Shown here one piece after another: positions 25,574-36,694 of a DNA stretch of 57,709 bases. The DNA lies in NCBI RefSeq assembly GCF_001152565.1, contig NZ_CQAZ01000030.1, positions 1 through 57,709 of the forward strand, in the 5' to 3' direction. Below the pieces are notes generated by a model. It was not told the DNA's origin. It saw nothing but the letters and a program-made list of their open reading frames with translations, and did not search any database. The position numbers and the translations under genes were made by a program. This DNA is from Yersinia pekkanenii. Its GTDB lineage: Bacteria; Pseudomonadota; Gammaproteobacteria; Enterobacterales; Enterobacteriaceae. How positions within the stretch are numbered: the stretch's first letter is position 1; each line of letters starts with the position of its first letter.

Positions 25574-26452
25574 ATGAAATATGCCTTAGGCGCAGTGCTC
25601 TATTACTGGCCAAAAACTGATATTGAAGCCTTTTATCAGGCAGCCGTTAGCAGCAGCGCCGATATTATTTATCTCGGTGAGAATGTCTGTACCAAGCGCC
25701 GTGAAATGAAGGTGGGTGACTGGTTGACTCTCGCCAAAGAAGTCGCGGCCAGTGGTAAGCAGGTGGTGATTTCTACGTTGGCGCTACTGCAAGCACCGTC
25801 AGAATTGAACGAGTTAAAGCGCTATGTGGAGAACGGCGCGTTCTTGCTGGAAGCCAATGATCTGGGCGCAGTGAATATGGTGGCCGAGCGTGGCCTGCCG
25901 TTTGTTGCCGGCCATGCACTGAATTGCTACAACGCCTATACCCTGCGGATTTTACACCGTCAGGGCATGATGCGGTGGTGTATGCCGGTTGAGTTATCAC
26001 GTGACTGGCTTATAAATGTGCTGCAACAGTGCGAAGAGCTGGGGTTTCGCCATCAGTTTGAGGTAGAAGTATTGAGCTACGGCCACCTGCCGCTGGCTTA
26101 TTCTGCTCGCTGCTTCACTGCGCGCTCTGAAGACCGGGCTAAAGATGACTGCGAAACCTGCTGCATTAAGTACCCGCAAGGGCGACCGGTGTTATCGCAG
26201 GAAGAGCAACAGGTATTCGTCCTCAACGGCATTCAGACCCAAAGTGGCTATTGCTATAACCTGGGTAATGACCTGATTTCCATGCAAGGATTAGTGGATA
26301 TCGTCCGTCTCTCACCGCAAGGTATTGAGACGCTGAATGTTATCGACCAGTTCCGAGCCAACCAGCAAGGTTTGGTGCCACTGACCTTAACCGATAAAGC
26401 GGATTGTAACGGCTACTGGCGGCGTCTTGCCGGGCTGGAGTTAGCGTCATAA
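25574..26452 (+). CDS. ubiV: Ubiquinone hydroxylation protein UbiV (peptidase U32 family)
   Basis: The 292-residue partner of UbiU keeps the cluster ligands Cys39, Cys180, Cys193 and Cys197 (motifs NVCTKR, SARCFTAR, CETCC). The start at 25574 (MKYALGAVLYYW) has GGAGGA six bases upstream and matches E. coli; an earlier ATG at 25553 lies in ubiU. It lies 11 bases after ubiU in an operon. Confidence 0.95.
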   Translation: MKYALGAVLYYWPKTDIEAFYQAAVSSSADIIYLGENVCTKRREMKVGDWLTLAKEVAASGKQVVISTLALLQAPSELNELKRYVENGAFLLEANDLGAVNMVAERGLPFVAGHALNCYNAYTLRILHRQGMMRWCMPVELSRDWLINVLQQCEELGFRHQFEVEVLSYGHLPLAYSARCFTARSEDRAKDDCETCCIKYPQGRPVLSQEEQQVFVLNGIQTQSGYCYNLGNDLISMQGLVDIVRLSPQGIETLNVIDQFRANQQGLVPLTLTDKADCNGYWRRLAGLELAS

Positions 26453-26476
26453 CCGGTTTTATAAGTGCATAGCAGC

Positions 26477-26534
26477 ATCGGGCGTAGCACTATATCGGGC
26501 TAATACATCGGGCGTAACAACTGCTGCGCCCGAT
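26477..26534. repeat. Three ATCGGGC direct repeats and a hairpin between convergent genes
   Basis: ATCGGGCG at 26477, ATCGGGCT at 26494 and ATCGGGCG at 26507 are followed by the inverse CGCCCGAT (26527-26534). Either outer repeat can pair with the inverse copy, giving two alternative hairpins. It probably serves as a two-way terminator between ubiV and the export genes. Confidence 0.5.
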
Positions 26535-26547
26535 ATTCCCATGGCGG

Positions 26548-27708
26548 TTAACTGACGTTATGCTTACGGCGGAACAGCGCCCGTAACCCGACCCGGTTAC
26601 GTAATGCGCCAACACCAATGCCTATCAGGGTATAAATCGCCCCTAGCAGTAATAGCATCAGCAGATCTCCCAGCACATCGCGTAGGGATAACCCCATCTG
26701 ATTGACCCCAGCAATGGCTTTAGTCGCCCAGGTTGAAGGCAGCATAGAAGAGATAGCCCGCACCCATCCCGGCATGGCTTGTAGCGGCCAAATAGTGCCG
26801 GAAATATAAAATACCGGCATGGTGACAAAGGAGAGTGTCAGATAAATCATTTCCACACTGCGCAAGCATTCCGTCACCAACTTACCCAATCCCAACACCG
26901 CTAGCAAGAACGGGAAGGTCAACAGCAGTATTTCCGGAATGGATGCCGTTTGGCGGTAACCCAGCACCCACGGCCACAGCACAAACAGCACAATCGACAA
27001 AAACAGCCAGATAGGGAGTAACGCAGACAGCCCACCCAGATAAGCCGGAATAGAGGGCTTCCCCGAGGGGGCACTCTTCATGGCAATACTCACCCGAACA
27101 CAGGCAATCAATAATGAGTGCTGTAATAACATCACTAATAGACCGGGGAAGATAATCGCAGCAAAGCTGATACCGGGGTTAAACACATCCAGCGTCTGTC
27201 CAAGAATCGGAGTCAGCAAAACGTCGGCCTGCCGGGGAGTAAAACCACTGCGCAATAACAAGCCACCGTTATACTCCATCAACAATTGCTGATAGACAGC
27301 CACCACATCTTGCTGGATCTGGCCATTGGCCAGCCGGTTAGTGGCATCGCCATAAACCGGGATCACAATGCTTTCACCATTGAGGATTTTTTTCTCCAGA
27401 TTCGTCGGCATAATGATCACGGCGAAGAGTTTACGCCACGCCAGGTCGCGCTGAGCTTCCGGCAAGCTATCATAGGTTTTGATCGCAATTTTTGAGGTTG
27501 CATCCAGTTGGCGAATCAATTGCCGACTGACAGTGCTGTGGTCTTGATCAACGACTGCGACCGGCAGATCCCATACCGTGTGGTTGGCATACACCATGCT
27601 CATTACGCACAGCGATACCAGCAGCATTAACCACATTGGTTTTTCCAGCATCCCCATGAGCACTCGGCTGAATGTCTGCCAATAGCTTTTTAATCCACTA
27701 CTCATCAA
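26548..27708 (-). CDS. ABC-2 type export permease (second of the set)
   Basis: This 386-residue membrane protein has an N-terminal helix (LMLLVSLCVMSMVY), a large external domain (about residues 50-180; VAVVDQDHSTVSRQLIRQLD) and five to six C-terminal helices, the layout of the YbhR/YbhS/YhhJ ABC-2 permeases. The first bases overlap the upstream permease stop by four (ATGA), so the two are translationally coupled. No ATPase gene accompanies it in this window. Substrate unknown; related systems export drugs or lipophilic ions. Confidence 0.88.
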   Translation of the reverse strand: MMSSGLKSYWQTFSRVLMGMLEKPMWLMLLVSLCVMSMVYANHTVWDLPVAVVDQDHSTVSRQLIRQLDATSKIAIKTYDSLPEAQRDLAWRKLFAVIIMPTNLEKKILNGESIVIPVYGDATNRLANGQIQQDVVAVYQQLLMEYNGGLLLRSGFTPRQADVLLTPILGQTLDVFNPGISFAAIIFPGLLVMLLQHSLLIACVRVSIAMKSAPSGKPSIPAYLGGLSALLPIWLFLSIVLFVLWPWVLGYRQTASIPEILLLTFPFLLAVLGLGKLVTECLRSVEMIYLTLSFVTMPVFYISGTIWPLQAMPGWVRAISSMLPSTWATKAIAGVNQMGLSLRDVLGDLLMLLLLGAIYTLIGIGVGALRNRVGLRALFRRKHNVS

Positions 27709-28874
27709 ATAGTCTCCTGCTTTTGCAGCCGAATCAGCAGGCGGTTACGCACCAGCAAAGACGTTACCAGTGGGTAGACCAGTAAAATGGCACAAACACT
27801 GAAAATCGCACTGGCCGGAACCTGACGTAGGAATACATCAAACATGGCATAAAGCGCATGAGTCAGTGGTTCGAGATTGGAAATAATGCGTGCCGGTAGC
27901 GGCATCGACAACTCAGGCACAGCCATACCGGAAAAGGTTAATGCAATACTGACGATAATCCCGATCAGGCTGTAAGCGGTGATTGCACTACTGGTAAAGG
28001 TAAAGAGCAACACCCCGATACTCTGCGCTGCCATCACATAAAAGAAACCAATCAACAGCATAAACAACGGGTTGCCACTGACCCGAGCGCCAAAGAACCC
28101 CACCAGCATCGCAATTTCCACCATTAGCAACGTGGTGAAAAACAGAGTGTAAGGTGCCAGCTTGCCCAACAGAGCCAAACTGAACGGCCTGGCCGTCAAT
28201 AACGCTTTGCTGCGTGCCAAAACATAAATCATCCAGGTGATAACAAATAGCTGCAATAAATGGATGGTCGCGGCAAATTGCTGATAATAGATATAACTGC
28301 CGCTCGCATTGAACAGGCTGCCATAGGAGAGTGTCACATTTGCCAACAGTGGTAGGGTTTTACCCATTTCACTGGCAATAATAGTACGGTAAGTGGTATT
28401 GGCTTCCGCTATCAGTCCACTGAAGTCTTGCGTGGCATATAAACCAGCACCATAAAATAATGCGTTGTAATACAATACGATGCTAGGCTGGCGACCCGCT
28501 AAGGCATCGGCTTCAAAGTTAATCGGAATGTAGAGTAAGGCGTAATCCTGTGCACTGCGCAGACGACGCAATGCTTCATCTAATCCGCCCTCATAAGCCA
28601 CCACCTGCGCATGAGAACCGGCATCCAGTTTACGGATTAGTGATTTGGATAACGGCGAATGGTCGTTATCAACCACTGAGACCGGTAAATCCAGCAAGGT
28701 ACCTTCAGAAAAATTGCTGCTGATTAAGATAAACAGCAACAATGGGAAGCACCAACTGAGCCAGTGAAACACCGGGCTGCGAAATGCCGCGCGTGTTTCT
28801 TGGCCAAAATAACCGCTAAAACAGCGCCAGCCTGCCCGTATTTTGTTGATAGCCTTGCCTCTGACCTTTTCCAC
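27705..28874 (-). CDS. ABC-2 type export permease (first of the set)
   Basis: The 389-residue paralogue of the downstream permease has one N-terminal helix (WLSWCFPLLLFILISS), an external domain (LPVSVVDNDHSPLSKSLIRK) and about five C-terminal helices. The shared DxDHSxxSxxLIRxLD segment marks both proteins as YhgE/Pip-like ABC-2 family members. It starts directly after the HlyD-family gene stop. Together with the downstream gene it would form a heterodimeric pore. Confidence 0.88.
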   Translation of the reverse strand: MEKVRGKAINKIRAGWRCFSGYFGQETRAAFRSPVFHWLSWCFPLLLFILISSNFSEGTLLDLPVSVVDNDHSPLSKSLIRKLDAGSHAQVVAYEGGLDEALRRLRSAQDYALLYIPINFEADALAGRQPSIVLYYNALFYGAGLYATQDFSGLIAEANTTYRTIIASEMGKTLPLLANVTLSYGSLFNASGSYIYYQQFAATIHLLQLFVITWMIYVLARSKALLTARPFSLALLGKLAPYTLFFTTLLMVEIAMLVGFFGARVSGNPLFMLLIGFFYVMAAQSIGVLLFTFTSSAITAYSLIGIIVSIALTFSGMAVPELSMPLPARIISNLEPLTHALYAMFDVFLRQVPASAIFSVCAILLVYPLVTSLLVRNRLLIRLQKQETI

Positions 28875-29846
28875 TTACTCTTTCCACTGCCAGAGAGCAC
28901 TCATCCCCGGCCGTAAGCCGTCGACAGCTTGTGCCGGATAGAGGCGAACCTCGAAGGTTTTCAGGTCAAAATCACCGGTGGCACGGGTCGCGCGCTTAGT
29001 GGCATAGTCACCCAGCGGGGCGATATAGCGTACTTCGGCACTCATTTCTTTATCTTTCAATGCCGGTACCCGCAACGTAATTTTGTCCCCTTTGCGCACA
29101 CTGGCCAGAATATCTTCGCGCAGGTTAAACACGAAGTAAGCCTGCGGCAGGCGAATTAATGTCAGTAATGGGCTGGAGGCATTGAGCAACTCCCCCACTT
29201 CTGCTGGGATCGGACCAACTTCACCCGCAACCGGTGCTCGTACCTGCAAATCATCAGTCTGTACTTTCAATTGTGCCAAATCTTGTTCAGCCTGACGGAG
29301 CGCGGCGGCATATTTATCACGCAGTTCGGCGCGATCACCGTGTAAACCTTGATCTAAATTAGCCTGAGCGGCCTGAACCTGCTGATATGCCGTATCTTTG
29401 GCACGGCGTGAGCTTTCCAGCTCGGACGCAGATACGTAACCTTTAGCGGCTATGCTGGTATTGCGGTTATAGGTGTGGAGCGCATTGTCATATTCCGCCT
29501 GGGCCTGGGCCAGATTAGCTCTCAAGTTACGGATACTCTCTTCCCGCGTACCGTGCAGTGATTCATCCAACTGCGCCTGCGCTTGATCGCGGGCGGCTTC
29601 CAGCCCACTTAATTGGGCCATCAGTTCCGGGCTTTCCAGTGTTATCAACAATTGCCCGACGTTGACATCATCGCCGCGTTCTACATGGCGCTCAATCACC
29701 CGGCCTTTCGCTTTAGACGACACAATAACTTCCGGTGCATCCACTTCCCCCTGCAACAGCAGGTCTTGATTATGGGCGCGGAACAATACGGCCATGGCAA
29801 TCACCACCACGACCAATAACAGGGTAAATAATGTTTTCTTTTTCAT
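28875..29846 (-). CDS. HlyD-family periplasmic adaptor (membrane fusion protein)
   Basis: This 323-residue protein has an N-terminal membrane anchor (LFTLLLVVVVIAMAVLF). A split lipoyl/barrel-sandwich domain (EVIVSSKAKGRVIERHVERG and VRAPVAGEVGPIP) flanks a long coiled-coil hairpin (about residues 80-195, rich in Ala, Gln and Arg). It resembles YbhG/YhiI adaptors, which bridge inner-membrane exporters to an outer-membrane channel such as TolC. First gene of a three-gene operon with two ABC-2 permeases. No outer-membrane factor gene is present nearby. Confidence 0.9.
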   Translation of the reverse strand: MKKKTLFTLLLVVVVIAMAVLFRAHNQDLLLQGEVDAPEVIVSSKAKGRVIERHVERGDDVNVGQLLITLESPELMAQLSGLEAARDQAQAQLDESLHGTREESIRNLRANLAQAQAEYDNALHTYNRNTSIAAKGYVSASELESSRRAKDTAYQQVQAAQANLDQGLHGDRAELRDKYAAALRQAEQDLAQLKVQTDDLQVRAPVAGEVGPIPAEVGELLNASSPLLTLIRLPQAYFVFNLREDILASVRKGDKITLRVPALKDKEMSAEVRYIAPLGDYATKRATRATGDFDLKTFEVRLYPAQAVDGLRPGMSALWQWKE

Positions 29847-29985
29847 AAATTCAATAGTCCTTTATTGTCCGCATTTATTACCCCTTCGGCTGTAGCGATT
29901 TAGATTATGCTGCTAAGTGTAATAGCCTCGCATTTTATGTCATTTTTTGTGAGTAGATTAATGCGGTTATAACTCAATATAGCGC

Positions 29986-30030
29986 CAAAGTACTTGTCGT
30001 TACAGGTAGGCTGCGACTTCAAGTACCTAG
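29986..30030. repeat. Hairpin-forming, possibly ERIC-derived sequence
   Basis: GTACTTGTCG pairs with CGACTTCAAGTAC (with a two-base bulge) around GTTACAGGTAGGCTG, which resembles the arm of Yersinia ERIC elements. It lies just upstream of yhbW. The assignment to ERIC is weak. Confidence 0.3.
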
Positions 30031-30074
30031 GGGATAATGCGTTCGCCCTTCAAGCGACTCGACATAAGGTTAAG

Positions 30075-31130
30075 ATGGACGATTCTATGACTGATAACAA
30101 TATCTCTATCACTGACAAAAAGACCGTACCGCTCTCGGTGCTCGACTTATCACCGATAGCTGAGGGAAAAACCCCACGGGATGCTTTTCATGCCTCGCTG
30201 AACCTGGCCCAACATGCTGAAAAGTGGGGATATCAGCGCTATTGGCTCGCTGAGCATCATAATATGACCGGTATTGCCAGCGCGGCAACCTCGGTGTTAA
30301 TTGGCTATATTGCCGGGGGTACCAGCACTATCCGTGTGGGATCCGGTGGTGTCATGCTGCCTAACCATTCGCCGTTGGTGATTGCCGAGCAGTTTGGTAC
30401 CCTCGCGTCTCTCTATCCAGACCGTATCGATCTCGGTCTGGGTCGTGCGCCCGGCAGTGATCAGCGCACCATGATGGCGCTACGCCGTCACCTGTCCGGT
30501 GAGGTAGATAACTTCCCGGCCGATGTGCGCGAACTGCAAAACTACTTTGCTGAAGTGCAGCCGGGCCAAGCGGTACAGGCGGTACCGGGCCAAGGATTGC
30601 ATGTTCCACTGTGGTTACTGGGTTCCAGCCTGTATAGCGCGCAACTGGCTGCAGCCATGGGCCTGCCGTTCGCCTTCGCCTCACATTTCGCACCAGATAT
30701 GTTATTCCAGGCGCTCAAGCTCTATCGGGAAAACTTCAAGCCGTCCATTCAATGGCCAAAACCCTATGCTATCGTTTGTGTGAACGTGGTTGCCGCAGAT
30801 AGCGAACGCGATGCCCGTTTCCTGTTTACCTCCATGCAGCAGCAATTTGTCAATTTGCGCCGAGGCACGCCGGGTCAACTACCGCCACCAGTAGAGAATA
30901 TGGATAAGATCTGCTCACCCGCCGAACAATTTGGTGTGGATCAGGCGCTACGCTTATCTATTATTGGGGATAAAAGTAAAGTGCGTCATGGGCTTCAGTC
31001 ATTGCTGCGTGAAACTCAGGCCGACGAATTGATGGTTAATGGCCAGATTTTTGATCAGCAAGCTCGGTTGTATTCATTTGAAATAGTTGCCAGTTTGCAG
31101 CAAGACTTGCCGCTTGTTGCGCCACTATAA
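30075..31130 (+). CDS. yhbW: Luciferase-like monooxygenase YhbW
   Basis: The 351-residue flavin-dependent monooxygenase-like TIM barrel is nearly collinear with E. coli Yhb[41 protein letters not shown] and [15 protein letters not shown] are hallmarks. The substrate is unknown. AAGG lies a few bases before the ATG at 30075 (MDDSMTDNN); the ATG at 30087 is an equally good alternative, closer to the E. coli N-terminus. The longer open frame starting at 29994 runs through repeat-like sequence. Confidence 0.92.
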   Translation: MDDSMTDNNISITDKKTVPLSVLDLSPIAEGKTPRDAFHASLNLAQHAEKWGYQRYWLAEHHNMTGIASAATSVLIGYIAGGTSTIRVGSGGVMLPNHSPLVIAEQFGTLASLYPDRIDLGLGRAPGSDQRTMMALRRHLSGEVDNFPADVRELQNYFAEVQPGQAVQAVPGQGLHVPLWLLGSSLYSAQLAAAMGLPFAFASHFAPDMLFQALKLYRENFKPSIQWPKPYAIVCVNVVAADSERDARFLFTSMQQQFVNLRRGTPGQLPPPVENMDKICSPAEQFGVDQALRLSIIGDKSKVRHGLQSLLRETQADELMVNGQIFDQQARLYSFEIVASLQQDLPLVAPL

Positions 31131-31160
31131 CCAGCCTACTGGCGAGAAATTATAAGCATA

Positions 31161-31188
31161 AAAAAACCAGCCCGAAGGCTGGTTTTTT
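31161..31188. terminator. Bidirectional terminator between yhbW and deaD
   Basis: A perfect inverted repeat (AAAAAACCAGCC, loop CGAA, GGCTGGTTTTTT) has A and T runs on its two sides. It can therefore end both the rightward yhbW and the leftward deaD transcript. Confidence 0.92.
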
Positions 31189-31214
31189 ATTTAATCATCA
31201 GAGATGACTAAGAC

Positions 31215-33215
31215 TTATGCGTCACCGAAACGACGACGAGTCGGTGCGGCTGCGGCTGGCGCTGCTGCATCATCACGGCGTGGTGCCGCTGAACGCTGAC
31301 CATCACGGCTACCACGGCGTTCGCCACCGCCATTAGCAGCGGCTGGAGCACGGTCGCTACCGAATGAACGACGAGGAGGAGCACCTGCGCCTTCACGACG
31401 CTCGCCACCGGCTGGACGGCCACCACGACGTTCACCACCGGTACCGCCAGCAGGACGCTCACGGCGTTCATGTGGCTGCGCATCACCCAACAACTGCATG
31501 TTCAGCGGCTTGTTCAGGATACGGGTACGGGTGAAGTGAGATAACATTTCGCCCGGCATGCCTTTTGGCAATTCGATAGTTGAATGCGAAGCAAACAGCT
31601 TGATGTTACCGATGTAACGGCTGCTAATGTCACCTTCGTTAGCGATAGCGCCAACGATATGACGAACTTCAACACCATCATCACGGCCAACTTCAATGCG
31701 GTACAGTTCCATCTCACCGACATCACGACGTTCGCGACGTGCTGGACGTTCGCTACCATCACGGCTGTCAGCGCGGCTATCAGGACGAGGCTCACGACGG
31801 CTATCACCACGATCACGACCACGGTCATTACCACGATCGCTACCACGGTCATCACGGGAATTAAATTCACGTTGTGGGCGACGCGGTGCTTCTGGTGGCA
31901 GGATCAGAGGACGTTCGCCTTGTGCCATTTTCAGCAGTGCAGCAGCCAGAGTTTCGATATCAAACTCTTCTTCTGGTTGCAGCTTAGCCAGTAATGCGCG
32001 GTACAGCTCTAAATCACTGCTTTCCAGTTGTTGGCCAACTTTAGCGGCAAACTGAGCTAAACGACGTTCGCCCAGCAACTCAGCGTTTGGCAACTGAACT
32101 TCTGGAATAGTCAGCTTCATCGTACGTTCAATGTTTTGCAACAGACGACGTTCACGGTTCTCAACGAACAGCAACGCACGACCCGCACGGCCGGCACGAC
32201 CAGTACGGCCGATACGGTGAACGTAAGACTCTGAATCCATAGGGATATCATAGTTTACTACCAAGCTGATACGGTCAACGTCCAAGCCACGTGCAGCAAC
32301 GTCAGTTGCAATCAGAATATCCAAACGGCCATCTTTCAGGCGGTTCAGTGTCTGTTCACGTAAAGACTGATTCATATCACCGTTCAACGCAGCACAGTTA
32401 TAACCGCTACTTTCCAAGGCTTCTGCAACTTCCAGAGTACCATTTTTGGTTCGTACGAAGATGATAGCCGCGTCGAAATCTTCAGATTCCAGGAAGCGTA
32501 CCAGTGCTTCGTTTTTGCGATAACCGCCACCCACTCTCCAGAAGCTCTGGCTAATGTCAGGACGGGTCGTGACGCTAGACTGAATACGGACTTCTTGTGG
32601 ATCTTTCATGAAGCGACGAGTAATACGACGGATAGCATCTGGCATGGTAGCAGAGAACAGCGCGGTCTGATGTTCAGCCGGGATCTGCGCCATGATAGTT
32701 TCGACGTCTTCGATAAAGCCCATACGCAGCATTTCATCTGCTTCATCCAACACTAAACCGCTCAAGTTGGACAGGTTAAGAGTACCGCGTTTCAGGTGGT
32801 CTAACAGACGACCTGGGGTACCAACAACAATTTGTGGCCCCTGGCGCAAAGCGCGTAATTGAACGTCATAACGCTGGCCGCCGTACAGGGCCACCACGTT
32901 GACGCCATTAATGTGTTTAGAGAAATCAGACAATGCCTGTGCGACCTGAATAGCCAACTCACGGGTCGGTGCCAGCACCAGAACCTGTGGAGCTTTCAGC
33001 TCAGCTTTAATATTGTGTAACAGCGGCAAACCAAACGCGGCTGTTTTACCACTGCCTGTTTGCGCCATGCCGAGAACATCACGGCCGTTCAACAGGTGTG
33101 GGATACATTCCAACTGGATAGGAGATGGTTTTTCATAACCAAGATCAGTCAGAGCGGAAAGAATAGGAGCGGATAGCCCCAGATCAGCAAAAGAGGTTTC
33201 AAGCTCAGTAGTCAT
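31215..33215 (-). CDS. deaD: DEAD-box RNA helicase DeaD (CsdA)
   Basis: DeaD unwinds RNA in ribosome assembly and mRNA decay, especially in the cold. Motif I AQTGSGKT is at residues 51-58, DEAD at 157-160, SAT and HRIGRTGR follow, then the DbpA-like RNA-binding domain ([20 protein letters not shown]). Both the linker (about 445-500) and the C-terminal tail are arginine-rich with RGG/RDD runs, longer than in E. coli. The ATG at 33215 ([14 protein letters not shown]) aligns with E. coli; it gives 666 residues. It follows nlpI as in E. coli, but the mtr gene is absent between deaD and yhbW. Confidence 0.96.
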   Translation of the reverse strand: MTTELETSFADLGLSAPILSALTDLGYEKPSPIQLECIPHLLNGRDVLGMAQTGSGKTAAFGLPLLHNIKAELKAPQVLVLAPTRELAIQVAQALSDFSKHINGVNVVALYGGQRYDVQLRALRQGPQIVVGTPGRLLDHLKRGTLNLSNLSGLVLDEADEMLRMGFIEDVETIMAQIPAEHQTALFSATMPDAIRRITRRFMKDPQEVRIQSSVTTRPDISQSFWRVGGGYRKNEALVRFLESEDFDAAIIFVRTKNGTLEVAEALESSGYNCAALNGDMNQSLREQTLNRLKDGRLDILIATDVAARGLDVDRISLVVNYDIPMDSESYVHRIGRTGRAGRAGRALLFVENRERRLLQNIERTMKLTIPEVQLPNAELLGERRLAQFAAKVGQQLESSDLELYRALLAKLQPEEEFDIETLAAALLKMAQGERPLILPPEAPRRPQREFNSRDDRGSDRGNDRGRDRGDSRREPRPDSRADSRDGSERPARRERRDVGEMELYRIEVGRDDGVEVRHIVGAIANEGDISSRYIGNIKLFASHSTIELPKGMPGEMLSHFTRTRILNKPLNMQLLGDAQPHERRERPAGGTGGERRGGRPAGGERREGAGAPPRRSFGSDRAPAAANGGGERRGSRDGQRSAAPRRDDAAAPAAAAPTRRRFGDA

Positions 33216-33401
33216 GTACACGTGCCTCATTAATAATGGCAGCCAGTCTACATAACTCGTCGAGAAAATTTTCAGTCATTTTCATTGAAAAGTGTGAACC
33301 GGCTCAAATTAGATTATAAAACGAACAAAAATGCCATCACCTGTCAGGGTGATTAACATTGGTAAAAACCAAGGCATATCAGGCTAATAGTTGTTCGTCA
33401 G

Positions 33402-34286
33402 CTATTGTTGGTCCGATTCCGATAGGTCGTCTTGTTCTTGGCCCAAAAGCGCCAATTCCAACAATGCATAGCGGTGCTCAACAAAGTTATGAACGTTGTT
33501 AGCTACCGTCAGTTTGAACAGCGCCGAAGCGGTGTTCTTGTCCCCCAGACTTAGGTAATGTTTACCTAAATAGAAGTCAGTTTCACTGAGATGCTCAGCG
33601 AGCGAAGTGTTATCCGTTGCATCTGCCTTGAGCCTTTCCATCAGCGTTTTTTCGCTGATCGTGCCCAGGTAGAATTCGACAATATTCCATCCCCATTGCC
33701 CTCTGTCCGATTTTTCATAGCGCTGTTGTAACGCTACTGCAGCTGTCTTAGGATCGATTTCTCTTTCCACCAAATACAGCCATAACGAACGGAAGGGATC
33801 ATTTGGGTCGTCTTGATAAAACGCCTGCAGATCATCCTGCGCCAACGGGAGTCGACCGCCATAATAGAGAGCGATACCCCGGTTTAAACGCGCGTAATTG
33901 TAAGTTGGATCAAGCTCTAGTACAGAATCAAACGCTTCATAGGCAGCATCAAAATTGCCTGCCTGCGTTAAATAAATGCCCAGATAGTTAAAAACTTCTG
34001 GCATATCAGGACGAATAGCTAACGCTTGCGAAAAATCATTTCGCGCTAGTGCCCGTAGCCCGAGGCTATCATACAGCACTCCGCGCTCATATAAAAGCTG
34101 CGCGCGCTCATCATCCGTAAGTGCCCGACTTGCAAGGATTTGTTCCATGCGAGCCAGAATCACTTCCTGCTGCAACGTAGGTTGCAACGGGATAGCCAAC
34201 ACCTCGTCTTTACGCCAATCATGGTTGCTGCATCCTGCCAGCATGAGTGCTGTCGCAACGTAACACCAGCGCAAGAAAGGCTTCAT
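33402..34286 (-). CDS. nlpI: Outer-membrane lipoprotein NlpI
   Basis: This 294-residue TPR lipoprotein acts as an adaptor for peptidoglycan hydrolases and the protease Prc. The lipobox LAGC places the lipidated cysteine at residue 19, followed by Ser-Asn. TPR helices are visible from about 60 to 200 ([40 protein letters not shown]). Length matches E. coli (294). It lies between pnp and deaD. Confidence 0.96.
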   Translation of the reverse strand: MKPFLRWCYVATALMLAGCSNHDWRKDEVLAIPLQPTLQQEVILARMEQILASRALTDDERAQLLYERGVLYDSLGLRALARNDFSQALAIRPDMPEVFNYLGIYLTQAGNFDAAYEAFDSVLELDPTYNYARLNRGIALYYGGRLPLAQDDLQAFYQDDPNDPFRSLWLYLVEREIDPKTAAVALQQRYEKSDRGQWGWNIVEFYLGTISEKTLMERLKADATDNTSLAEHLSETDFYLGKHYLSLGDKNTASALFKLTVANNVHNFVEHRYALLELALLGQEQDDLSESDQQ

Positions 34287-34409
34287 TTCCTACTCCCAAA
34301 GACAAACATTGGACAAAAACCTTTTCATCCATTTGTTTAACACAAGAGCCTCCTGCCCTCGAGATAACACCGCTCCTCACTCATCAGTAAGGGGCGGTGG
34401 AATACGTTA

Positions 34410-36530
34410 TTACTCTGCTGCTTCTGGTGCCGGAGCTTCTGCGTCAGGAGTAGTGGCTTCTTTGATGCTCAGGCGGATACGGCCCTGGCGATCAACTTCC
34501 ATTACTTTAACTGGCACTTCCTGGCCCATTTGCAGGTAGTCGGTCACTTTCTCTACCCGCTTATCAGCGATTTGAGAAATATGAACCAGACCTTCTTTAC
34601 CGCCACCGATTGCCACAAATGCACCGAAATCAACGATCCGAGTCACTTTACCCGCATAGATACGGTTCACTTCGATTTCAGCAGTAATCTCTTCGATACG
34701 ACGAATAGCATGTTTCGCTTTGTCGCCGTCAGTTGCTGCAATCTTAATGGTGCCATCATCTTCGATTTCAATGGTGGTGCCAGTTTCATCAGTCAGCGCA
34801 CGGATCACAGAACCACCTTTACCGATCACATCCTTGATTTTCTCAGGGTTGATTTTCATGGTGTAGATACGTGGAGCAAATTCAGAGATATCGCCACGAG
34901 GCGTGCTGATAGCCTGTTCCATAACACCCAGAATGTGCAGACGCGCACCCTTGGCTTGGTTCAGAGCCACCTGCATGATTTCGCGGGTGATACCTTCAAT
35001 TTTAATGTCCATTTGCAGTGCGGTGATACCGTCACGGCTACCGGCCACTTTAAAGTCCATGTCGCCCAAGTGATCTTCGTCACCCAGAATGTCAGACAGA
35101 ACGACAAAGTTTTCGTTTTCTTTAACCAGACCCATTGCGATACCGGCAACAGCGGCTTTAATTGGCACACCTGCATCCATCAGGGCCAGAGAAGCGCCAC
35201 AAACAGAAGCCATTGAGGAAGAACCGTTAGACTCGGTGATTTCAGAAACCACACGGATCGTGTAAGGGAATTCACTCGGGCTTGGCATTACTGCCAACAC
35301 ACCACGTTTCGCCAGACGGCCATGGCCAATCTCACGACGCTTAGGCGAACCCACCATACCGGTTTCACCAACACAATATGGAGGGAAATTATAGTGTAGC
35401 AGGAATGAGTCAGTACGCTCACCCATCAGCTCATCAATATTTTGTGCATCACGTGCAGTACCCAGTGTTGCCGTAACCAGCGCCTGGGTTTCACCACGGG
35501 TGAACAACGCAGAACCATGGGTACGTGGCAATACGCCGGTACGCACATCCAGACCACGGATCATGTCTTTTTCACGGCCATCGATACGTGGCTCGCCACG
35601 CAATACACGGCTACGCACCACGTTTTTCTCAACGCTGCCCAAGATGTCCTGAATTTCAGAAGCATCTAAAGTGTCGTCTTGCGCTAACAGCGCCTGAGTC
35701 ACGTCTGCTTTGATAGCATCAATCTGAGTATAACGCTGTTGTTTCTCAGTGATACGATACGCATCACCCAGACGAGCTTCAGCCAGCTCAGCAACGCGCG
35801 CGTGCAGCGCTTCGTTAACCGGCTCTGCATGCCAATCCCACTTCGGTTTGCCTGCTTCTGCAACCAGTGCGTTAATATTTTCAATCACAACTTGTTGTTG
35901 TTCGTGGCCGAAGACAACCGCGCCCAACATTTGATCTTCAGACAGAATCTGTGCTTCTGATTCAACCATCAATACTGCGGCAGCAGTACCGGCAACAACC
36001 AGATCCAGACGGCTCTCTTTCAGCTCGTCAGTGGTTGGGTTCAGCACATACTGGTCGTTGATAAAGCCAACGCGCGCAGCACCGATTGGGCCGTTGAATG
36101 GAATGCCTGACAGGCTCAGCGCAGCGGATGCACCAATCAGCGCCACGATATCTGGGTTAATTTGTGGGTTAACAGAAACGACTGTGGCAATAACCTGAAC
36201 TTCGTTCAGGAAGCTGTCTGGGAACAGTGGGCGGATCGGGCGGTCAATCAGACGCGAAGTCAGTGTTTCGCCTTCACTTGGGCGGCCTTCACGACGGAAG
36301 AAGCTGCCTGGGATACGGCCAGCAGCGTAGGTACGCTCCTGATAGTTAACCGTCAGAGGGAAAAAGCTCTGACCTGGTTTGGCTTTCTTTTGGCCAACAA
36401 CAGTAACGAATACTGCGGTGTCGTCCATGCTTACCATAACAGCAGCAGTCGCCTGGCGAGCCATCATGCCAGTTTCAATAGTCACGGTATGTTGGCCGTA
36501 CTGGAATTTACGAATAATCGGAGTCAGCAA
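34410..36530 (-). CDS. pnp: Polynucleotide phosphorylase
   Basis: PNPase degrades RNA 3' to 5' with phosphate and is part of the degradosome. Two RNase PH domains are followed by a KH domain ([15 protein letters not shown]) and an S1 domain ([17 protein letters not shown]) at the C-terminus; length 706 against 711 in E. coli. The start is a TTG ([12 protein letters not shown]) preceded by AAGGAT, the same non-ATG start as in E. coli. An RNase III-type leader hairpin and an ERIC element lie between it and rpsO. Confidence 0.97.
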   Translation of the reverse strand: MLTPIIRKFQYGQHTVTIETGMMARQATAAVMVSMDDTAVFVTVVGQKKAKPGQSFFPLTVNYQERTYAAGRIPGSFFRREGRPSEGETLTSRLIDRPIRPLFPDSFLNEVQVIATVVSVNPQINPDIVALIGASAALSLSGIPFNGPIGAARVGFINDQYVLNPTTDELKESRLDLVVAGTAAAVLMVESEAQILSEDQMLGAVVFGHEQQQVVIENINALVAEAGKPKWDWHAEPVNEALHARVAELAEARLGDAYRITEKQQRYTQIDAIKADVTQALLAQDDTLDASEIQDILGSVEKNVVRSRVLRGEPRIDGREKDMIRGLDVRTGVLPRTHGSALFTRGETQALVTATLGTARDAQNIDELMGERTDSFLLHYNFPPYCVGETGMVGSPKRREIGHGRLAKRGVLAVMPSPSEFPYTIRVVSEITESNGSSSMASVCGASLALMDAGVPIKAAVAGIAMGLVKENENFVVLSDILGDEDHLGDMDFKVAGSRDGITALQMDIKIEGITREIMQVALNQAKGARLHILGVMEQAISTPRGDISEFAPRIYTMKINPEKIKDVIGKGGSVIRALTDETGTTIEIEDDGTIKIAATDGDKAKHAIRRIEEITAEIEVNRIYAGKVTRIVDFGAFVAIGGGKEGLVHISQIADKRVEKVTDYLQMGQEVPVKVMEVDRQGRIRLSIKEATTPDAEAPAPEAAE

Positions 36531-36611
36531 AATAGTATCCTTATACTATGCGGTGCCGGATCGTATTGACGACCTCATCCACCTATTACTATTACCTTCA
36601 CACTGCATCCT

Positions 36612-36666
36612 CGCGACTAATGACAATCCTTAACTCTCATTGAGTTAAAGTCTCTCATTAGCCGCG
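36612..36666 (-). promoter_or_regulatory. RNase III-type hairpin in the pnp leader
   Basis: On the minus strand CGCGGCTAATGA pairs with TCATTAGTCGCG, and the inner TTTAACTC with GAGTTAA, making one long stem about 80 bases upstream of the pnp start. In E. coli an equivalent stem is cut by RNase III and lets PNPase repress its own message. Confidence 0.8.
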
Positions 36667-36694
36667 CGAACCTCTGCACCGGAAGATCCTATTT

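Noticed and set aside
31208-31870. Long Val/Ala-rich ORFs in other frames of the deaD 3' part
   Set aside because: Low-complexity products arising from the arginine-rich codons of deaD; no start signals.
34530-35216. 228-residue plus-strand ORF opposite pnp
   Set aside because: Antisense to the best conserved part of pnp, with composition of a shadow frame and no ribosome-binding site.
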